Source: Pisciglobus halotolerans (lineage in GTDB: Bacteria > Bacillota > Bacilli > Lactobacillales > Carnobacteriaceae). Taken from it: 55,710 nt of DNA. The position numbers were made by a program, and so were the translations under genes. The notes beneath the pieces are model-generated. The model searched no databases and had not been told where the DNA came from. It saw only the letters and a program-made list of their open reading frames with translations. Numbering within the stretch: position 1 is the stretch's first letter; the number at the start of each line of letters is the position of its first letter. Below, one piece after another: positions 22,008 through 29,499 of this stretch. The DNA lies in contig NZ_FOQE01000012.1 of assembly GCF_900113675.1 (NCBI RefSeq), forward strand, positions 1 through 55,710. Reading direction: 5' to 3'.

Positions 22008-22196
22008 GTGAATTTATCGCTTTGAGCAATAGTCTGTTTCATCATAATTGGGTTTGTTTTGTTTGCTTTTGTTAAAAGGAAGATGAAAAGCAAGAAATAT
22101 TCGGCTACGCAAACTATCTGGTGGATATTAGGAGTCACAGTCTGGGGAATAGCGAGTATCTTTCTTGTTGTTTGGTGGTTTTTTACTCAATCTTAA
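22008..22196 (+). pseudogene. Small two-helix membrane protein gene with in-frame TGA
   Basis: A strong GAGGAGGTG site precedes GTG at 22008, and the frame runs 62 codons to TAA at 22194-22196. Codon 6 is TGA, giving NLSL-stop-AIVCFIIIGFVLF. The continuation encodes two hydrophobic helices separated by KRKMKSKKYS. A Trp codon (TGG) changed to TGA is the simplest explanation, so the gene is likely broken. It is the only plus-strand gene in the window. The function is unknown. Confidence 0.6.
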
Positions 22197-22324
22197 TTAA
22201 AGTGATTTTCAGTGTATTCTGGGCACCTATTTTAGAACAGGGGTGACACTCATTAGAATAGTACGAAACTTGAACAGCAACTATCGAATTTAATGACAGA
22301 AAAATTAAAGAAGCTCTCATAAAG

Positions 22325-22369
22325 CAAAAAAGTGCTTGGATAGGTGATTTGCCTATCCAAGCACTTTTT
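22325..22369. terminator. Bidirectional terminator after clpP
   Basis: A 17-bp perfect stem (AAAAGTGCTTGGATAGG arm) with a 7-nt loop has T runs on both strands. It serves clpP on the minus strand and the small gene at 22008 on the plus strand. Confidence 0.92.
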
Positions 22370-22405
22370 ACTTTTCTTCTATACAAACTAGATGGGAAAG
22401 TTTCC

Positions 22406-23002
22406 TTATTTGTTCAATTCAGAATTGTTTTCCATTACGCCGTCAATCAATCCATATTCCATGGCATCTTGAGCAGTCATATAATTGTCGCGGTCTGTGT
22501 CGCGTTCAATAACTTCTAGCGGTTGACCCGTTCTGTCTGCTAAGATATGATTCAAACGTTCACGTGTCTTCAAGATATGGCGTGCAGCAATTTCAATTTC
22601 AGTTGCTTGTCCTTGTGCTCCGCCTAATGGTTGGTGGATCATCACTTCAGCGTTTGGCAAAGCATAACGTTTGCCTTTTGTTCCAGCTGTTAATAAGAAG
22701 CTACCCATAGAAGCTGCCATTCCCATTGCGATCGTTTGAACATCAGCTTTGATGAAATTCATCGTGTCATAAATCGCAAATCCAGCTGTTACACTTCCAC
22801 CTGGAGAATTGATATAAAGATAGATATCTTTTTCAGGGTCTTGTGCTTCCAAGAAAAGCAATTGAGCGATAACGGTATTTGCTACATCGTCATTGATCTC
22901 GCCGCTCAACATAATGATCCGGTCTTTTAATAAACGAGAGTAAATATCATAAGCACGTTCTCCACGTGAAGATTGTTCGATAACTGTTGGTACTAAATTC
23001 AT
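22406..23002 (-). CDS. clpP: ATP-dependent Clp protease proteolytic subunit
   Basis: ClpP is the serine peptidase that forms the barrel of Clp proteases. The 198 residues contain the nucleophile Ser in [11 protein letters not shown] near 98 and the His in MIHQPLGG near 123. The acidic residue lies in [10 protein letters not shown] near 172, completing the triad. AGGAGGAAG precedes the ATG. The upstream CtsR box places it in the class III heat-shock regulon. Confidence 0.98.
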   Translation of the reverse strand: MNLVPTVIEQSSRGERAYDIYSRLLKDRIIMLSGEINDDVANTVIAQLLFLEAQDPEKDIYLYINSPGGSVTAGFAIYDTMNFIKADVQTIAMGMAASMGSFLLTAGTKGKRYALPNAEVMIHQPLGGAQGQATEIEIAARHILKTRERLNHILADRTGQPLEVIERDTDRDNYMTAQDAMEYGLIDGVMENNSELNK

Positions 23003-23070
23003 GTAAACTTCCTCCTCTGATGTTGTTCCAGTTCATTGTAACATATTCTTTTCTTTGAGGTACAACTAGT

Positions 23071-23100
23071 ATTTTACTCCTTTGGTCAAAAAAGGTCAAA
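23071..23100 (-). promoter_or_regulatory. clpP promoter overlapped by CtsR operator
   Basis: The sequence GGTCAAA-AAA-GGTCAAA (23084-23100, plus strand) is an exact CtsR heptad direct repeat. On the minus strand TTGACC (23094-23099), 17 nt and TAAAAT (23071-23076) form a promoter, so the repressor would occlude the -35. Derepression on heat or protein stress is expected from the known CtsR system. Confidence 0.88.
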
Positions 23101-23192
23101 TGTTTTTCACTGCTTTTTTGATCCACAAGCAAATTGCCATAACTTGCATAATAAAGGAGCGACGCTTCATTAAGAAGTGTAGCGGTAAGCGT

Positions 23193-24566
23193 TCAAAAGA
23201 CTCTTTTTCTTTTAGAAGATGATGGAATATGCAAGTTATCTCGGTACTTGGCGACTGTTCTTCTGGAGATTTGAATGCCTTTATCTTTCAAAAGATCAAC
23301 AATTTTCTGATCGGACAAAGGTTTCTTCTTGTCTTCTTCGTCAATCAACTGTTTCAGTTCCTGTTTGACATTTTCAACAGAAACCAATTCATCCTCTACT
23401 TTTTTTCCAGATGTCTTTGGTGTGGATCTTGTAAGACCAGCAGTAAAAAAGTTCTTTAACTCAACAATGCCAAATGAGGCCTGCAAATATTTTCCATTAA
23501 CAGCTCGGCTGACTGTTGACTCGTGCAGTCCTACTTCTGCTGCGATTTCCTTTAATGTCAAAGGGCTTAAAGGCCGTTTCTCGTTAAAAAAATAGGCTTT
23601 TTGTTTTTCGACAATTGCTGCACCGACACGAGCGATCGTTTCGCCTCTTTGCGCCAAACTTTTTTGGATCCAATCATATTCTGTATATTTGCCTTTCATA
23701 AAAGTAGAAACTTCTTTGTCACCCAACGCCATCATTTGTTGGTAATACTCTTTTTGGAAAGTCACAATGGGCAACCCTGATTGGACAGAATGGACAGACA
23801 GCTCATGCTGATCTTCTCTAACGATCAAATCAGGACGGACAAACTGCTCATTCTCTCTTGCAAAAGCTGCTCCAGGGTGCGGCGACAGCAGTTGAACATA
23901 ATCAAAAACGATTTGCACTTCTTTCAAAGAAATCGCATATTTTTTAGCGATTTTTTCCCATTTGCGATTTGCAAAATCGTGAAAATCTTCTTCTAAAATA
24001 ACATAAGCCATGTTCGGTGCATACTCATCACGCTCTGTTTGCAGCATCAGACATTCCTGTAGATTCCTAGCGCCCACGCCTGCTGGTTCTAGTTGTTGCA
24101 ACAAAGTCAAAGCATCCAGCATTTGAATCTGCTCTGCCCCAGCTTGGCGACTCGCTTCCTCCAACGAAATCGTTAAGTAGCCATTCTTATCCAAAAACTC
24201 GCTTAACCATAAAACCAATTTACGTAAATAAGTTTCTCTCATATTCAAATGAATTTGTTCAACAACATATGCAAATAATGAAACTGGTTTATTCGGTAAA
24301 CGATTCATTCTTTCGTCCATAAATTGATGATAGGATTCAGAAGCTGTTCTAGAAATAATCGGTGCAGAAAAATCAGATTCAGCTGGACCTTTCACCTTTA
24401 CTTCGATCAAAGGATTCCCTAGCGCTTTTTGCTTTAAAAAGCCCGTCAAATCTTCGCGGTTCATTTGCAGCATCTGGATCGATTGTTGCAACTGCTGCGT
24501 CATCGCTAATTTTTGAACTTGTTTTTGATGTTGCGTATACGATTGTTCAAAATTCAATGTCTGCAT
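23193..24566 (-). CDS. rpoN: RNA polymerase sigma-54 factor
   Basis: The 457-residue sigma-54 begins with a Gln-rich activator-interacting region (MTQQLQQSIQMLQMN). A core-binding domain follows in about 90-280, then a helix-turn-helix near 340-365 (EIAAEVGLHESTVSRAVNGK). It ends with the RpoN box near 433-445 (SRRTVAKYRDNL). In enterococci sigma-54 is used mainly with LevR-type activators for PTS operons; none lies in this window. The AAGGGG site is close to the ATG. Confidence 0.95.
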   Translation of the reverse strand: MQTLNFEQSYTQHQKQVQKLAMTQQLQQSIQMLQMNREDLTGFLKQKALGNPLIEVKVKGPAESDFSAPIISRTASESYHQFMDERMNRLPNKPVSLFAYVVEQIHLNMRETYLRKLVLWLSEFLDKNGYLTISLEEASRQAGAEQIQMLDALTLLQQLEPAGVGARNLQECLMLQTERDEYAPNMAYVILEEDFHDFANRKWEKIAKKYAISLKEVQIVFDYVQLLSPHPGAAFARENEQFVRPDLIVREDQHELSVHSVQSGLPIVTFQKEYYQQMMALGDKEVSTFMKGKYTEYDWIQKSLAQRGETIARVGAAIVEKQKAYFFNEKRPLSPLTLKEIAAEVGLHESTVSRAVNGKYLQASFGIVELKNFFTAGLTRSTPKTSGKKVEDELVSVENVKQELKQLIDEEDKKKPLSDQKIVDLLKDKGIQISRRTVAKYRDNLHIPSSSKRKRVF

Positions 24567-24599
24567 CCCCTTTTCTTTTTCTTATTGTTTTTATTTTAC

Positions 24600-25091
24600 C
24601 ACAATTGTAAAGGCTTTATTCGCTGTTTTTTCAACGTTCTTTTTACTGTCAATCAGAAATGAGGCCATATCCAATACCTTTCTTTAACAGACAAGTTCTA
24701 TTGCAGTCTCTACCTCTGTTAAAGGAAATATTTTTTACTTAACGCATCATTTTTGAATGAATCTGCTAATCAAGTGTATCAAAAAAGCCTTGCGACTATG
24801 CTCTGCTCGTTGAGCCATAGATAACAAGACTTTCGTTCTTTTTTTGATAAAATCGTCTCTTGGAAATTGAAAAACTTTTTACAAGTTACTATCATATACT
24901 AAACAGATTTTTATTACAAGACTTGGCTTTGTTTAAAGAAAGACACCAACTCCTTACTTGTAAACCTTTGATTGATTTCATAAAGCTCTGTCCCTGTGTT
25001 TCTTAGAAACGAGCAGCTCGGAATCAGTTTCGGTATCGCTATTGCTCTTTTTAATATAAAAGTTTTGCGATAATCGTGCGACCGCAAAATA
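24600..25091. other. Intergenic region between rpoN and the tRNA attachment site
   Basis: About 490 bp without a convincing gene. On the minus strand an open frame of about 58 codons ends at 24923 (segment ELYEINQRFTSKELVSFFKQ). It has no clear start and may be the remnant of a gene I do not recognise. An imperfect 73-nt inverted repeat sits at 24777-24849. Confidence 0.4.
24777..24849. repeat. Imperfect long inverted repeat
   Basis: TATCAAAAAA at the left pairs with TTTTTTTGATA at the right. Inside, CTTG pairs with CAAG and CTATG with CATAG, around a small loop. It could be a terminator-like structure, a small RNA or a miniature element; the sequence does not decide. Confidence 0.4.
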
Positions 25092-25114
25092 AAAACGCCT
25101 AGTCATAGACGTTT
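25092..25114 (-). terminator. Terminator of the host tRNA at the attachment site
   Basis: On the minus strand a 9-bp stem (AAACGTCTA arm, one wobble pair) with a TGAC loop is followed by TTTTATTTT. It lies just past the tRNA-like 3' end, as expected for a tRNA transcription unit whose body is displaced to the far end of the prophage. Confidence 0.7.
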
Positions 25115-25129
25115 AAGCAGTGTATATGA

Positions 25130-25149
25130 TGTCTCCTGAGGGAATCGAA
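25130..25149 (-). other. Candidate attL core, 3' end of a tRNA gene
   Basis: Read on the minus strand, the 20 nt start with TTCGATTCCCTC, a tRNA T-loop and 3' T-stem. They continue with AGGAGACA, a 3' acceptor strand plus discriminator base. The 5' T-stem partner is absent, so only the tRNA end is present here. This is the pattern left when a prophage integrates into a tRNA gene and the intact copy is rebuilt at the other end. The acceptor sequence would suit tRNA-Arg(CCU), a common target, but that identity is a guess. Confidence 0.55.
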
Positions 25150-25183
25150 TACTATTGATATATTAGCGTTTTCTAGACAATCA

Positions 25184-25203
25184 TACCAGATTCTTACCAG
25201 ATT
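25184..25203. repeat. Direct repeats, possible integrase arm sites
   Basis: TACCAGATT occurs twice with an 11-bp period (25184-25192 and 25195-25203), about 35 nt inside the attL core. Short direct repeats on one DNA face next to a core are typical of arm-type binding sites of tyrosine integrases. Confidence 0.45.
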
Positions 25204-25228
25204 TAAACTGTTTAAATGAATTAATAAA

Positions 25229-25268
25229 ATAAAAAACACCTGCAGCTGATCACTGCAGGTGTAAAAAA
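25229..25268. terminator. Bidirectional terminator at the prophage left end
   Basis: A perfect 10-bp stem (ACACCTGCAG arm) with a 7-nt loop has an A run on the left and on the right, so it works on both strands. On the minus strand it would stop phage transcription from entering the host tRNA terminator and rpoN region. Confidence 0.85.
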
Positions 25269-25295
25269 TGGATGTATATTAATATAGATTTTATA

Positions 25296-25323
25296 TTGCG
25301 GACCACGTTTATTTTGCTATAAT
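25296..25323 (+). promoter_or_regulatory. Plus-strand promoter of predicted small RNA
   Basis: TTGCGG (25296-25301), a 16-nt spacer and a perfect TATAAT (25318-25323) are preceded by an A/T-rich stretch resembling an UP element. It points into the prophage against all phage genes. Confidence 0.7.
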
Positions 25324-25329
25324 AAAGCC

Positions 25330-25428
25330 AGACACCACTCCACGTTGTCGTGATGACGCGACATATTGGGGCGATTTCGACATAAGGCGTCCTCGCGCCA
25401 AGCCCTCAGACGTGAGGGCTATTTTTTT
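25330..25428 (+). ncRNA. Predicted small RNA at the prophage attachment end
   Basis: A strong promoter is followed, about 70 nt after the expected start, by a textbook terminator: an AGCCCTCA / TGAGGGCT stem, a 4-nt loop and seven T. This defines a transcript of about 99 nt. Internal stems are possible (TGTCG/CGACA near 25345-25362, GGCG/CGCC near 25386-25399). No start codon with a ribosome-binding site is present. Its last bases are antisense to the 3' end of the gene at 25419. I do not recognise a known RNA family; no Fst-like toxin frame is adjacent. Confidence 0.6.
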
Positions 25429-25862
25429 GCTTTTAAATATGATACTTGCATTTCTTTTCCCACAGAGTCAACGATGTAGCTATCAATTACATTATTGTTT
25501 TTTTCGTCATCATTTTCGGAGGCAAGTTTGATTTCGACAATCGTTTTAGCAAAATCTTTTGTATAACAAGAAACTGTTTTCCCTTTCAAAATAGCGCTAA
25601 TGTCAAAACCAGTTAAGTTGCTGCCTAATTCTTTTTCTGATAAATCATCTTCAACAAAGTTCTTTAGTGCTTCGTATTCTTCTAGCATTTTTTCTCTTTC
25701 GTTAATCATTTCTCTCAGCTCCTCTAAGTCTTCTTTTTCTGCTTTATTTCGGATAAACGATCTTGCAGACGTTCGCTGCTTTAAGTAATTTCTGCGCTCT
25801 CTGTTCTCGCTTTCGTATCTCTTTTGAGCCGATTTAAGTGGCTCTGACATTCCTTTGCTCAT
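25419..25862 (-). CDS. Phage cargo protein, unknown function
   Basis: The protein has 147 residues. The N-terminal 35 residues are very basic (KSAQKRYESENRERRNYLKQ, then SARSFIRNKA). A charged helix (about 40-70, EDLEELREMINEREKML) follows, and the C-terminal half is of unknown fold. The basic opening resembles short phage and plasmid accessory proteins that may bind nucleic acid, but I cannot name the family. It follows 25875-26366 by 12 nt and shares its promoter. The stop codon overlaps the plus-strand small-RNA terminator. Confidence 0.75.
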   Translation of the reverse strand: MSKGMSEPLKSAQKRYESENRERRNYLKQRTSARSFIRNKAEKEDLEELREMINEREKMLEEYEALKNFVEDDLSEKELGSNLTGFDISAILKGKTVSCYTKDFAKTIVEIKLASENDDEKNNNVIDSYIVDSVGKEMQVSYLKAKK

Positions 25863-25874
25863 TCTTGTTCTCTC

Positions 25875-26366
25875 CTATCCTAAAAAGTATTCTTCTTGCC
25901 CCAAACGGCTAAATCCGACATTTATCAGCTGTGCTTTTGTCACTTTATTTTCTTCAACAATTAATTCTTTTTCGTATTCGTGTTCCACATACCCTACAGC
26001 GCCTTTCACTTGGTAAGCAGGACGTTTGTGATCACTGATTCTAACTTCTTCGCCACTATCGTTAATGGCGTACAAGCTACGGCTGACATTTGATTTTTCT
26101 ACTTCATAACCTGATTCTTTCAAAACTTCTTCGATCATATCTTTCTCTTTGACTAACATAAAAGAAATGTCATACCCGATCATATGTTCAGCTAATTTTG
26201 TTGCATCTTGTGCACTAATTAATTCGTGTGCTTTTTGTAGTTCTTCTTGCTCATCTTCTTGTGGATCTTCAAAAACGTTATAAAACTCTTCGTCTAATGC
26301 TTCATGTAACATTCTTCTAAGCCCTGCGATTGATAAGTCATAGATATTATTTTTAAACTCGATCAT
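25875..26366 (-). CDS. Phage cargo protein, unknown function
   Basis: This is a 163-residue acidic soluble protein with no motif I recognise. It is rich in Glu/Asp (for example EDPQEDEQEELQKAHEL near 33-49) and has no signal peptide or membrane segment. AGAGGGAG lies ahead of the ATG. It is the first gene of a two-gene unit with its own promoter, set apart from the lysis genes by a terminator. That arrangement is typical of genes expressed in the lysogen. Confidence 0.75.
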   Translation of the reverse strand: MIEFKNNIYDLSIAGLRRMLHEALDEEFYNVFEDPQEDEQEELQKAHELISAQDATKLAEHMIGYDISFMLVKEKDMIEEVLKESGYEVEKSNVSRSLYAINDSGEEVRISDHKRPAYQVKGAVGYVEHEYEKELIVEENKVTKAQLINVGFSRLGQEEYFLG

Positions 26367-26398
26367 TTTAACAACTCCCTCTCCTTATTTCTATTTAT

Positions 26399-26427
26399 AT
26401 TATAGTACATGTACTAATAAATAGCAA
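26399..26427 (-). promoter_or_regulatory. Promoter with palindromic operator for the cargo unit
   Basis: On the minus strand TTGCTA (26422-26427), 17 nt and a perfect TATAAT (26399-26404) form a sigma-A promoter. The spacer and first bases of the -10 contain the 14-bp perfect palindrome TAGTACATGTACTA (26403-26416). This is a likely operator for a dimeric regulator whose gene is not identified. Confidence 0.75.
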
Positions 26428-26460
26428 GCATTTATTGCAATTAATTTTAAAAAAACGCAC

Positions 26461-26494
26461 AAAAAAATACCCCAGCTAAATTAATAGCCGGGGT
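26461..26494 (-). terminator. Intrinsic terminator after the endolysin gene
   Basis: On the minus strand an ACCCCGGCT / AGCTGGGGT stem (one mismatch) is followed by seven T. It closes the late operon 14 nt past the endolysin stop and isolates the cargo unit. Confidence 0.87.
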
Positions 26495-26507
26495 TCTCTT
26501 TTGTTTA

Positions 26508-27776
26508 TTAAAATTTTCCTTGATTTAATGCTCTCTGCATTGCTTTGACAACAAGCGAAGGTCTAGACAGCTTGCCGTCTTGCGGTGTACCATAGCGTTT
26601 TTGTAGCGCTCTGATTGTTGCAGGTCCAATGTTGCCGTCTTCCGTTACACCTAGTTCTTTCTGCATTGCTTTAACAACAAGACTACCACCATCACCAAAT
26701 GTTACACCTTGAATCTGTGTGGTAATAGCATTTTTGTGCTGCTTGCTGATGATCCCGTCTACCGGCGTTCCTAGAACTTCTTGCAGAAGCTTAGTGGTGT
26801 TCTTACCCCAATAGCCGTCTACATCAATTGTTTCAGTAGCTGATTGTTTCTTACCAGCTTTCATTTTTTCTAATAGCTGCGTATTCTGTGTGGCAGTACC
26901 TGAATAGTTACCAATTCCATATTCTGCTGCTAATTTTTTGCGGTTAGTAAAGGAACCGTTTTCGTTGTGAGCTTTCAAGTAATCCACGATAGAGCCGCCA
27001 GACGGTTTACTTTCTGATTTTCCAGAATGTTCGGCTTTTAGCATATCTAACAGTTTAAGGTTTTGTTCAGCCGTTCCTTTATAGTTAGTAATACCACGTT
27101 TTTCAGCCAATTCTTTTCTGTGTTCAAAACTACCACTTTCCCCAATAGACACAAGGTAGTCTCTGATCGAGTTGCTGTTAACAGTAATAGGTTTAGTATC
27201 GCTTGGTTTCAAGCCTGATCCTTCGACAGTAACATTGCCGCCTTTGCCTGGCTTATACGCTTTCGCCTCTTTAATTAGAGCCGCTTTGCTGATACTTGTT
27301 CCTGGGCAAGTTTTAGAGCTAAACTCATTGTGTAGGTGAATTGGTTTACCTTTCTCTACGTTAAAGAAATGTAAAATAGCTAACACTGATTCTAACTGTT
27401 TTCCAGCTAGTTTATCATGCCCAATGTCAAAATTTCCGACAGTCTCAAACATGAACGGGTGCCAGCTGCTTGATCCATTATGACCAGTTGCACTAGCGGG
27501 TGCTTTTGTAATTGGTCTACCTGTAACAACCTTACCGTCTTTACCAACAGTAACATGCTGTGCAATATCAGACCAACCGTTAGTGCCTACGTGATACTTT
27601 CGCATGTTCTGGTGCAAGCGCAACGTTGACTGCGTATTGCTGTGGTTAGGAGACCACGTGTGGTGTACGTGTGCCTCTTTAATGTTGTTTTTAACAGTGT
27701 TAGGGTATGCTGTTTTTAACCAGTCTACAAACTCTTGCCCACTTTTAAATACCTTATCTTTTGGCCAACTATTCAT
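26508..27776 (-). CDS. Endolysin, N-acetylmuramoyl-L-alanine amidase
   Basis: The 422-residue lysin cuts peptidoglycan at the end of the lytic cycle. An amidase_2-type domain (about 20-165) shows VHHTWSP with a zinc His and, later, HNEFSSKTCPG with the second His and Cys ligands. Two related repeats of about 45 residues follow (about 203-247 and 264-310: DYL, NRKKLA or HRKELA, YKGTA or YSGTA, QN). These look like cell-wall-binding repeats. The C terminus (about 318-420) has two peptidoglycan-binding-like modules (DGYWGKNTTK; DGNIGPATIRALQ). It lacks a signal peptide and depends on the holin encoded just upstream. Confidence 0.92.
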   Translation of the reverse strand: MNSWPKDKVFKSGQEFVDWLKTAYPNTVKNNIKEAHVHHTWSPNHSNTQSTLRLHQNMRKYHVGTNGWSDIAQHVTVGKDGKVVTGRPITKAPASATGHNGSSSWHPFMFETVGNFDIGHDKLAGKQLESVLAILHFFNVEKGKPIHLHNEFSSKTCPGTSISKAALIKEAKAYKPGKGGNVTVEGSGLKPSDTKPITVNSNSIRDYLVSIGESGSFEHRKELAEKRGITNYKGTAEQNLKLLDMLKAEHSGKSESKPSGGSIVDYLKAHNENGSFTNRKKLAAEYGIGNYSGTATQNTQLLEKMKAGKKQSATETIDVDGYWGKNTTKLLQEVLGTPVDGIISKQHKNAITTQIQGVTFGDGGSLVVKAMQKELGVTEDGNIGPATIRALQKRYGTPQDGKLSRPSLVVKAMQRALNQGKF

Positions 27777-27778
27777 AT

Positions 27779-28138
27779 TTATTTTTCCTCCTTCAATTCA
27801 ATCATGCCGACTTTAGTGCTGTTAAATGCATCATTCATGGCTTTTACTGAAGCTTCAATCAAAGCGTCAAGTTCAGTTTCTGTGATTGATAGTCCATTAT
27901 CGTTAAACAAGCTCAATATCATTTGTTTCGCTTTCTTGAGTTTGACTTCTCCCTCTTCATTCTGATAAATCTGCTCAATAGCGTTGACTGCGAGATCTAC
28001 TAAATATCGCTTCTTGTTTAACTTTTCTGTTACCCCCTTTTCATTCAAAAAAGCCACCACTTTCTTAGTGATGACTCCGATCAGTGCAACTAATATAGCG
28101 CTTAATGCACTAAGTATTGCTGTTTGTACTTCTTCCAT
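27779..28138 (-). CDS. Phage holin, LLH family
   Basis: This 119-residue protein matches LLH-type holins. It has an N-terminal hydrophobic helix (about 6-28), a conserved basic segment with AVNAIEQIYQNEEGEVKLKKA near 52-72, and a charged C terminus. It forms the membrane lesion that lets the endolysin reach the wall. It lies 2 nt upstream of the endolysin gene. Confidence 0.9.
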   Translation of the reverse strand: MEEVQTAILSALSAILVALIGVITKKVVAFLNEKGVTEKLNKKRYLVDLAVNAIEQIYQNEEGEVKLKKAKQMILSLFNDNGLSITETELDALIEASVKAMNDAFNSTKVGMIELKEEK

Positions 28139-28545
28139 TATTTTTCCCCTCTCAATGATGCGATAATGTTGTCTTTGACAATTATCTTGCCTTCCAATTC
28201 CTCGATTTCGTCATCTTTTTGTTCGATTTGAATCTCAAGAAACGCAATTTTCTTCTCGTACTCTTCGGCTTTTTGCTCTTGTTGTTCTTTAAACTCTGCA
28301 AACTCTTGTCTAACTGCTGCTAGTTCATTTTTGAAGCCTGCAACTTGCTCTTTATATTCTGTCAATAACACACTCATATTTTTTATATAAAGTGTTTCGG
28401 CGCTGTTATCGCCTTCTGTTTTTATCTCATCTATCTTCTGCTTTCCTTGAATCTTAGCGACTGTTTTTGGCCCCCAAACAGCAGACACGATAATGCCCAC
28501 TAAAGTCAGGAAAGCGGGTAAACCACTGTTCCAAAAGTTATCCAT
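28138..28545 (-). CDS. Phage membrane-anchored coiled-coil protein
   Basis: The 135 residues start with one transmembrane helix (about 8-26). A Lys-rich linker and a long heptad-rich coiled coil (about 55-130, ending EIEELEGKIIVKDNIIASL) follow. The start ATG at 28545 follows GAGGGGG. The gene lies between another membrane protein and the holin and overlaps both, so a lysis-cassette role (holin regulator or spanin-like) is inferred. No motif proves it. Confidence 0.75.
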   Translation of the reverse strand: MDNFWNSGLPAFLTLVGIIVSAVWGPKTVAKIQGKQKIDEIKTEGDNSAETLYIKNMSVLLTEYKEQVAGFKNELAAVRQEFAEFKEQQEQKAEEYEKKIAFLEIQIEQKDDEIEELEGKIIVKDNIIASLRGEK

Positions 28546-28984
28546 TATCTTCCCCCTCAATTACCGTTGTTACAGGCATAAGTATGCTTGTACTCATACC
28601 AACGATAATAAAGGAGTAGATCCACAAGGAGTTTTGATTTCCTTGTAAGAATGAGATAAAAAAACAGATAGCAAGTGTGAACCATAAAAACAGCAGGGCG
28701 AAGTAAAGTGGCAATTTGAACATAGTTTTGTCAGAAATGATCCCGTACAGCTTTAGACATCCAAGAACGATAAACACTAGGCCAAAGAAACGGCCACCAA
28801 CAAAGCCAAATAAAGCATCTAAAGTTTTGTAGGCGTCGGAATGGATCAAAATTTTGCTGTTAAAAAAGTGGTAGCAGCCGTATCCAACCGAGCCGATCGT
28901 GAACGAAAAGGATGCTCGTCTATCTTTTACATAAGTCCAAGCTTGGCGCAGTTTACTAGGCGGTTTTCGCGGTAGTTTTAACAT
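28538..28984 (-). CDS. Phage integral membrane protein, unknown function
   Basis: The 148-residue product has a basic N terminus (KLPRKPPSKLRQ) and about four transmembrane helices between residues 30 and 140. I do not recognise the family. It is the first membrane gene after the tail module and overlaps the next gene by 8 nt, so it probably belongs to the lysis cassette. Confidence 0.72.
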   Translation of the reverse strand: MLKLPRKPPSKLRQAWTYVKDRRASFSFTIGSVGYGCYHFFNSKILIHSDAYKTLDALFGFVGGRFFGLVFIVLGCLKLYGIISDKTMFKLPLYFALLFLWFTLAICFFISFLQGNQNSLWIYSFIIVGMSTSILMPVTTVIEGEDNG

Positions 28985-29039
28985 TTCTCACCAACTTTCT
29001 GTAAATTAAAAGAGCGCCCGTTTGAGCGCCCTTACCGTT

Positions 29040-29285
29040 TTATTCCACTGCTTCTTCCTCAGCCGCAATTTCATCTTCGATCGCATAAACCATATCTTGG
29101 AACTCACGGACATCTTTACGTACAGCTGTCTTATTTTTTTCGTACAATTCCGTATTTTGCACATATTGGCTAACATTACCAACTCCTGTGTCGTCTGGAA
29201 TTGTTGCGGTTAAACTTACCACCACTTGTCCGTCAATAGCTGAGTTACCTGATAGTGTGATTTGTTTTCTAGTTTCTAATGCCAT
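29040..29285 (-). CDS. Small phage protein after the tail module
   Basis: The 81 residues begin MALETRKQITLSG, with AAGGAGG 7 nt upstream. An upstream in-frame start lacks this site. Small proteins of this pattern often follow the tail-tip genes in Gram-positive siphophages; the role is unknown. The start lies just after the stop of 29287-29499. Confidence 0.75.
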   Translation of the reverse strand: MALETRKQITLSGNSAIDGQVVVSLTATIPDDTGVGNVSQYVQNTELYEKNKTAVRKDVREFQDMVYAIEDEIAAEEEAVE

Positions 29286-29286
29286 A

Positions 29287-29499
29287 TTATTTTTCCTCCT
29301 TGATAGTTGTTTTTCCATCTAATAGGATATTACCGCATTTTATCGAAGTAGCGGAAATAGTTCCTCCGTCAATACGATCTGGTTGATCTAACAGCTTTTT
29401 CTCTAAATCATCCACTTTAACATCTAAAGTGTTTATTTTGGCTTGTAGAGTACTTATTACTGCGTTCAATTGGCTTAACTCAGAATGACTATCACTCAT
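29287..29499 (-). CDS. Small phage coiled-coil protein
   Basis: The product has 70 residues. Residues 5-38 form a coiled coil (LNAVISTLQAKINTLDVKVD), and the rest resembles the short tail of base-plate accessory proteins (GGTISATSIKCGNILL). It is coupled to the DUF1617 gene, whose stop overlaps its start. No function can be assigned. Confidence 0.72.
   Translation of the reverse strand: MSDSHSELSQLNAVISTLQAKINTLDVKVDDLEKKLLDQPDRIDGGTISATSIKCGNILLDGKTTIKEEK

Noticed and set aside
22008-22196. Selenocysteine-encoding TGA
   Set aside because: No SECIS-like hairpin follows the codon, and the neighbouring residues look like a simple membrane protein.
25330-25428. Type I toxin-antitoxin antitoxin RNA (Fst/par type)
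   Set aside because: No short hydrophobic toxin frame or convergent promoter sharing the terminator was found nearby.
29005-29038. Terminator between the tail accessory genes and the lysis genes
   Set aside because: The GC-rich GAGCGCCC motif is a direct, not inverted, repeat, so no stable stem forms.
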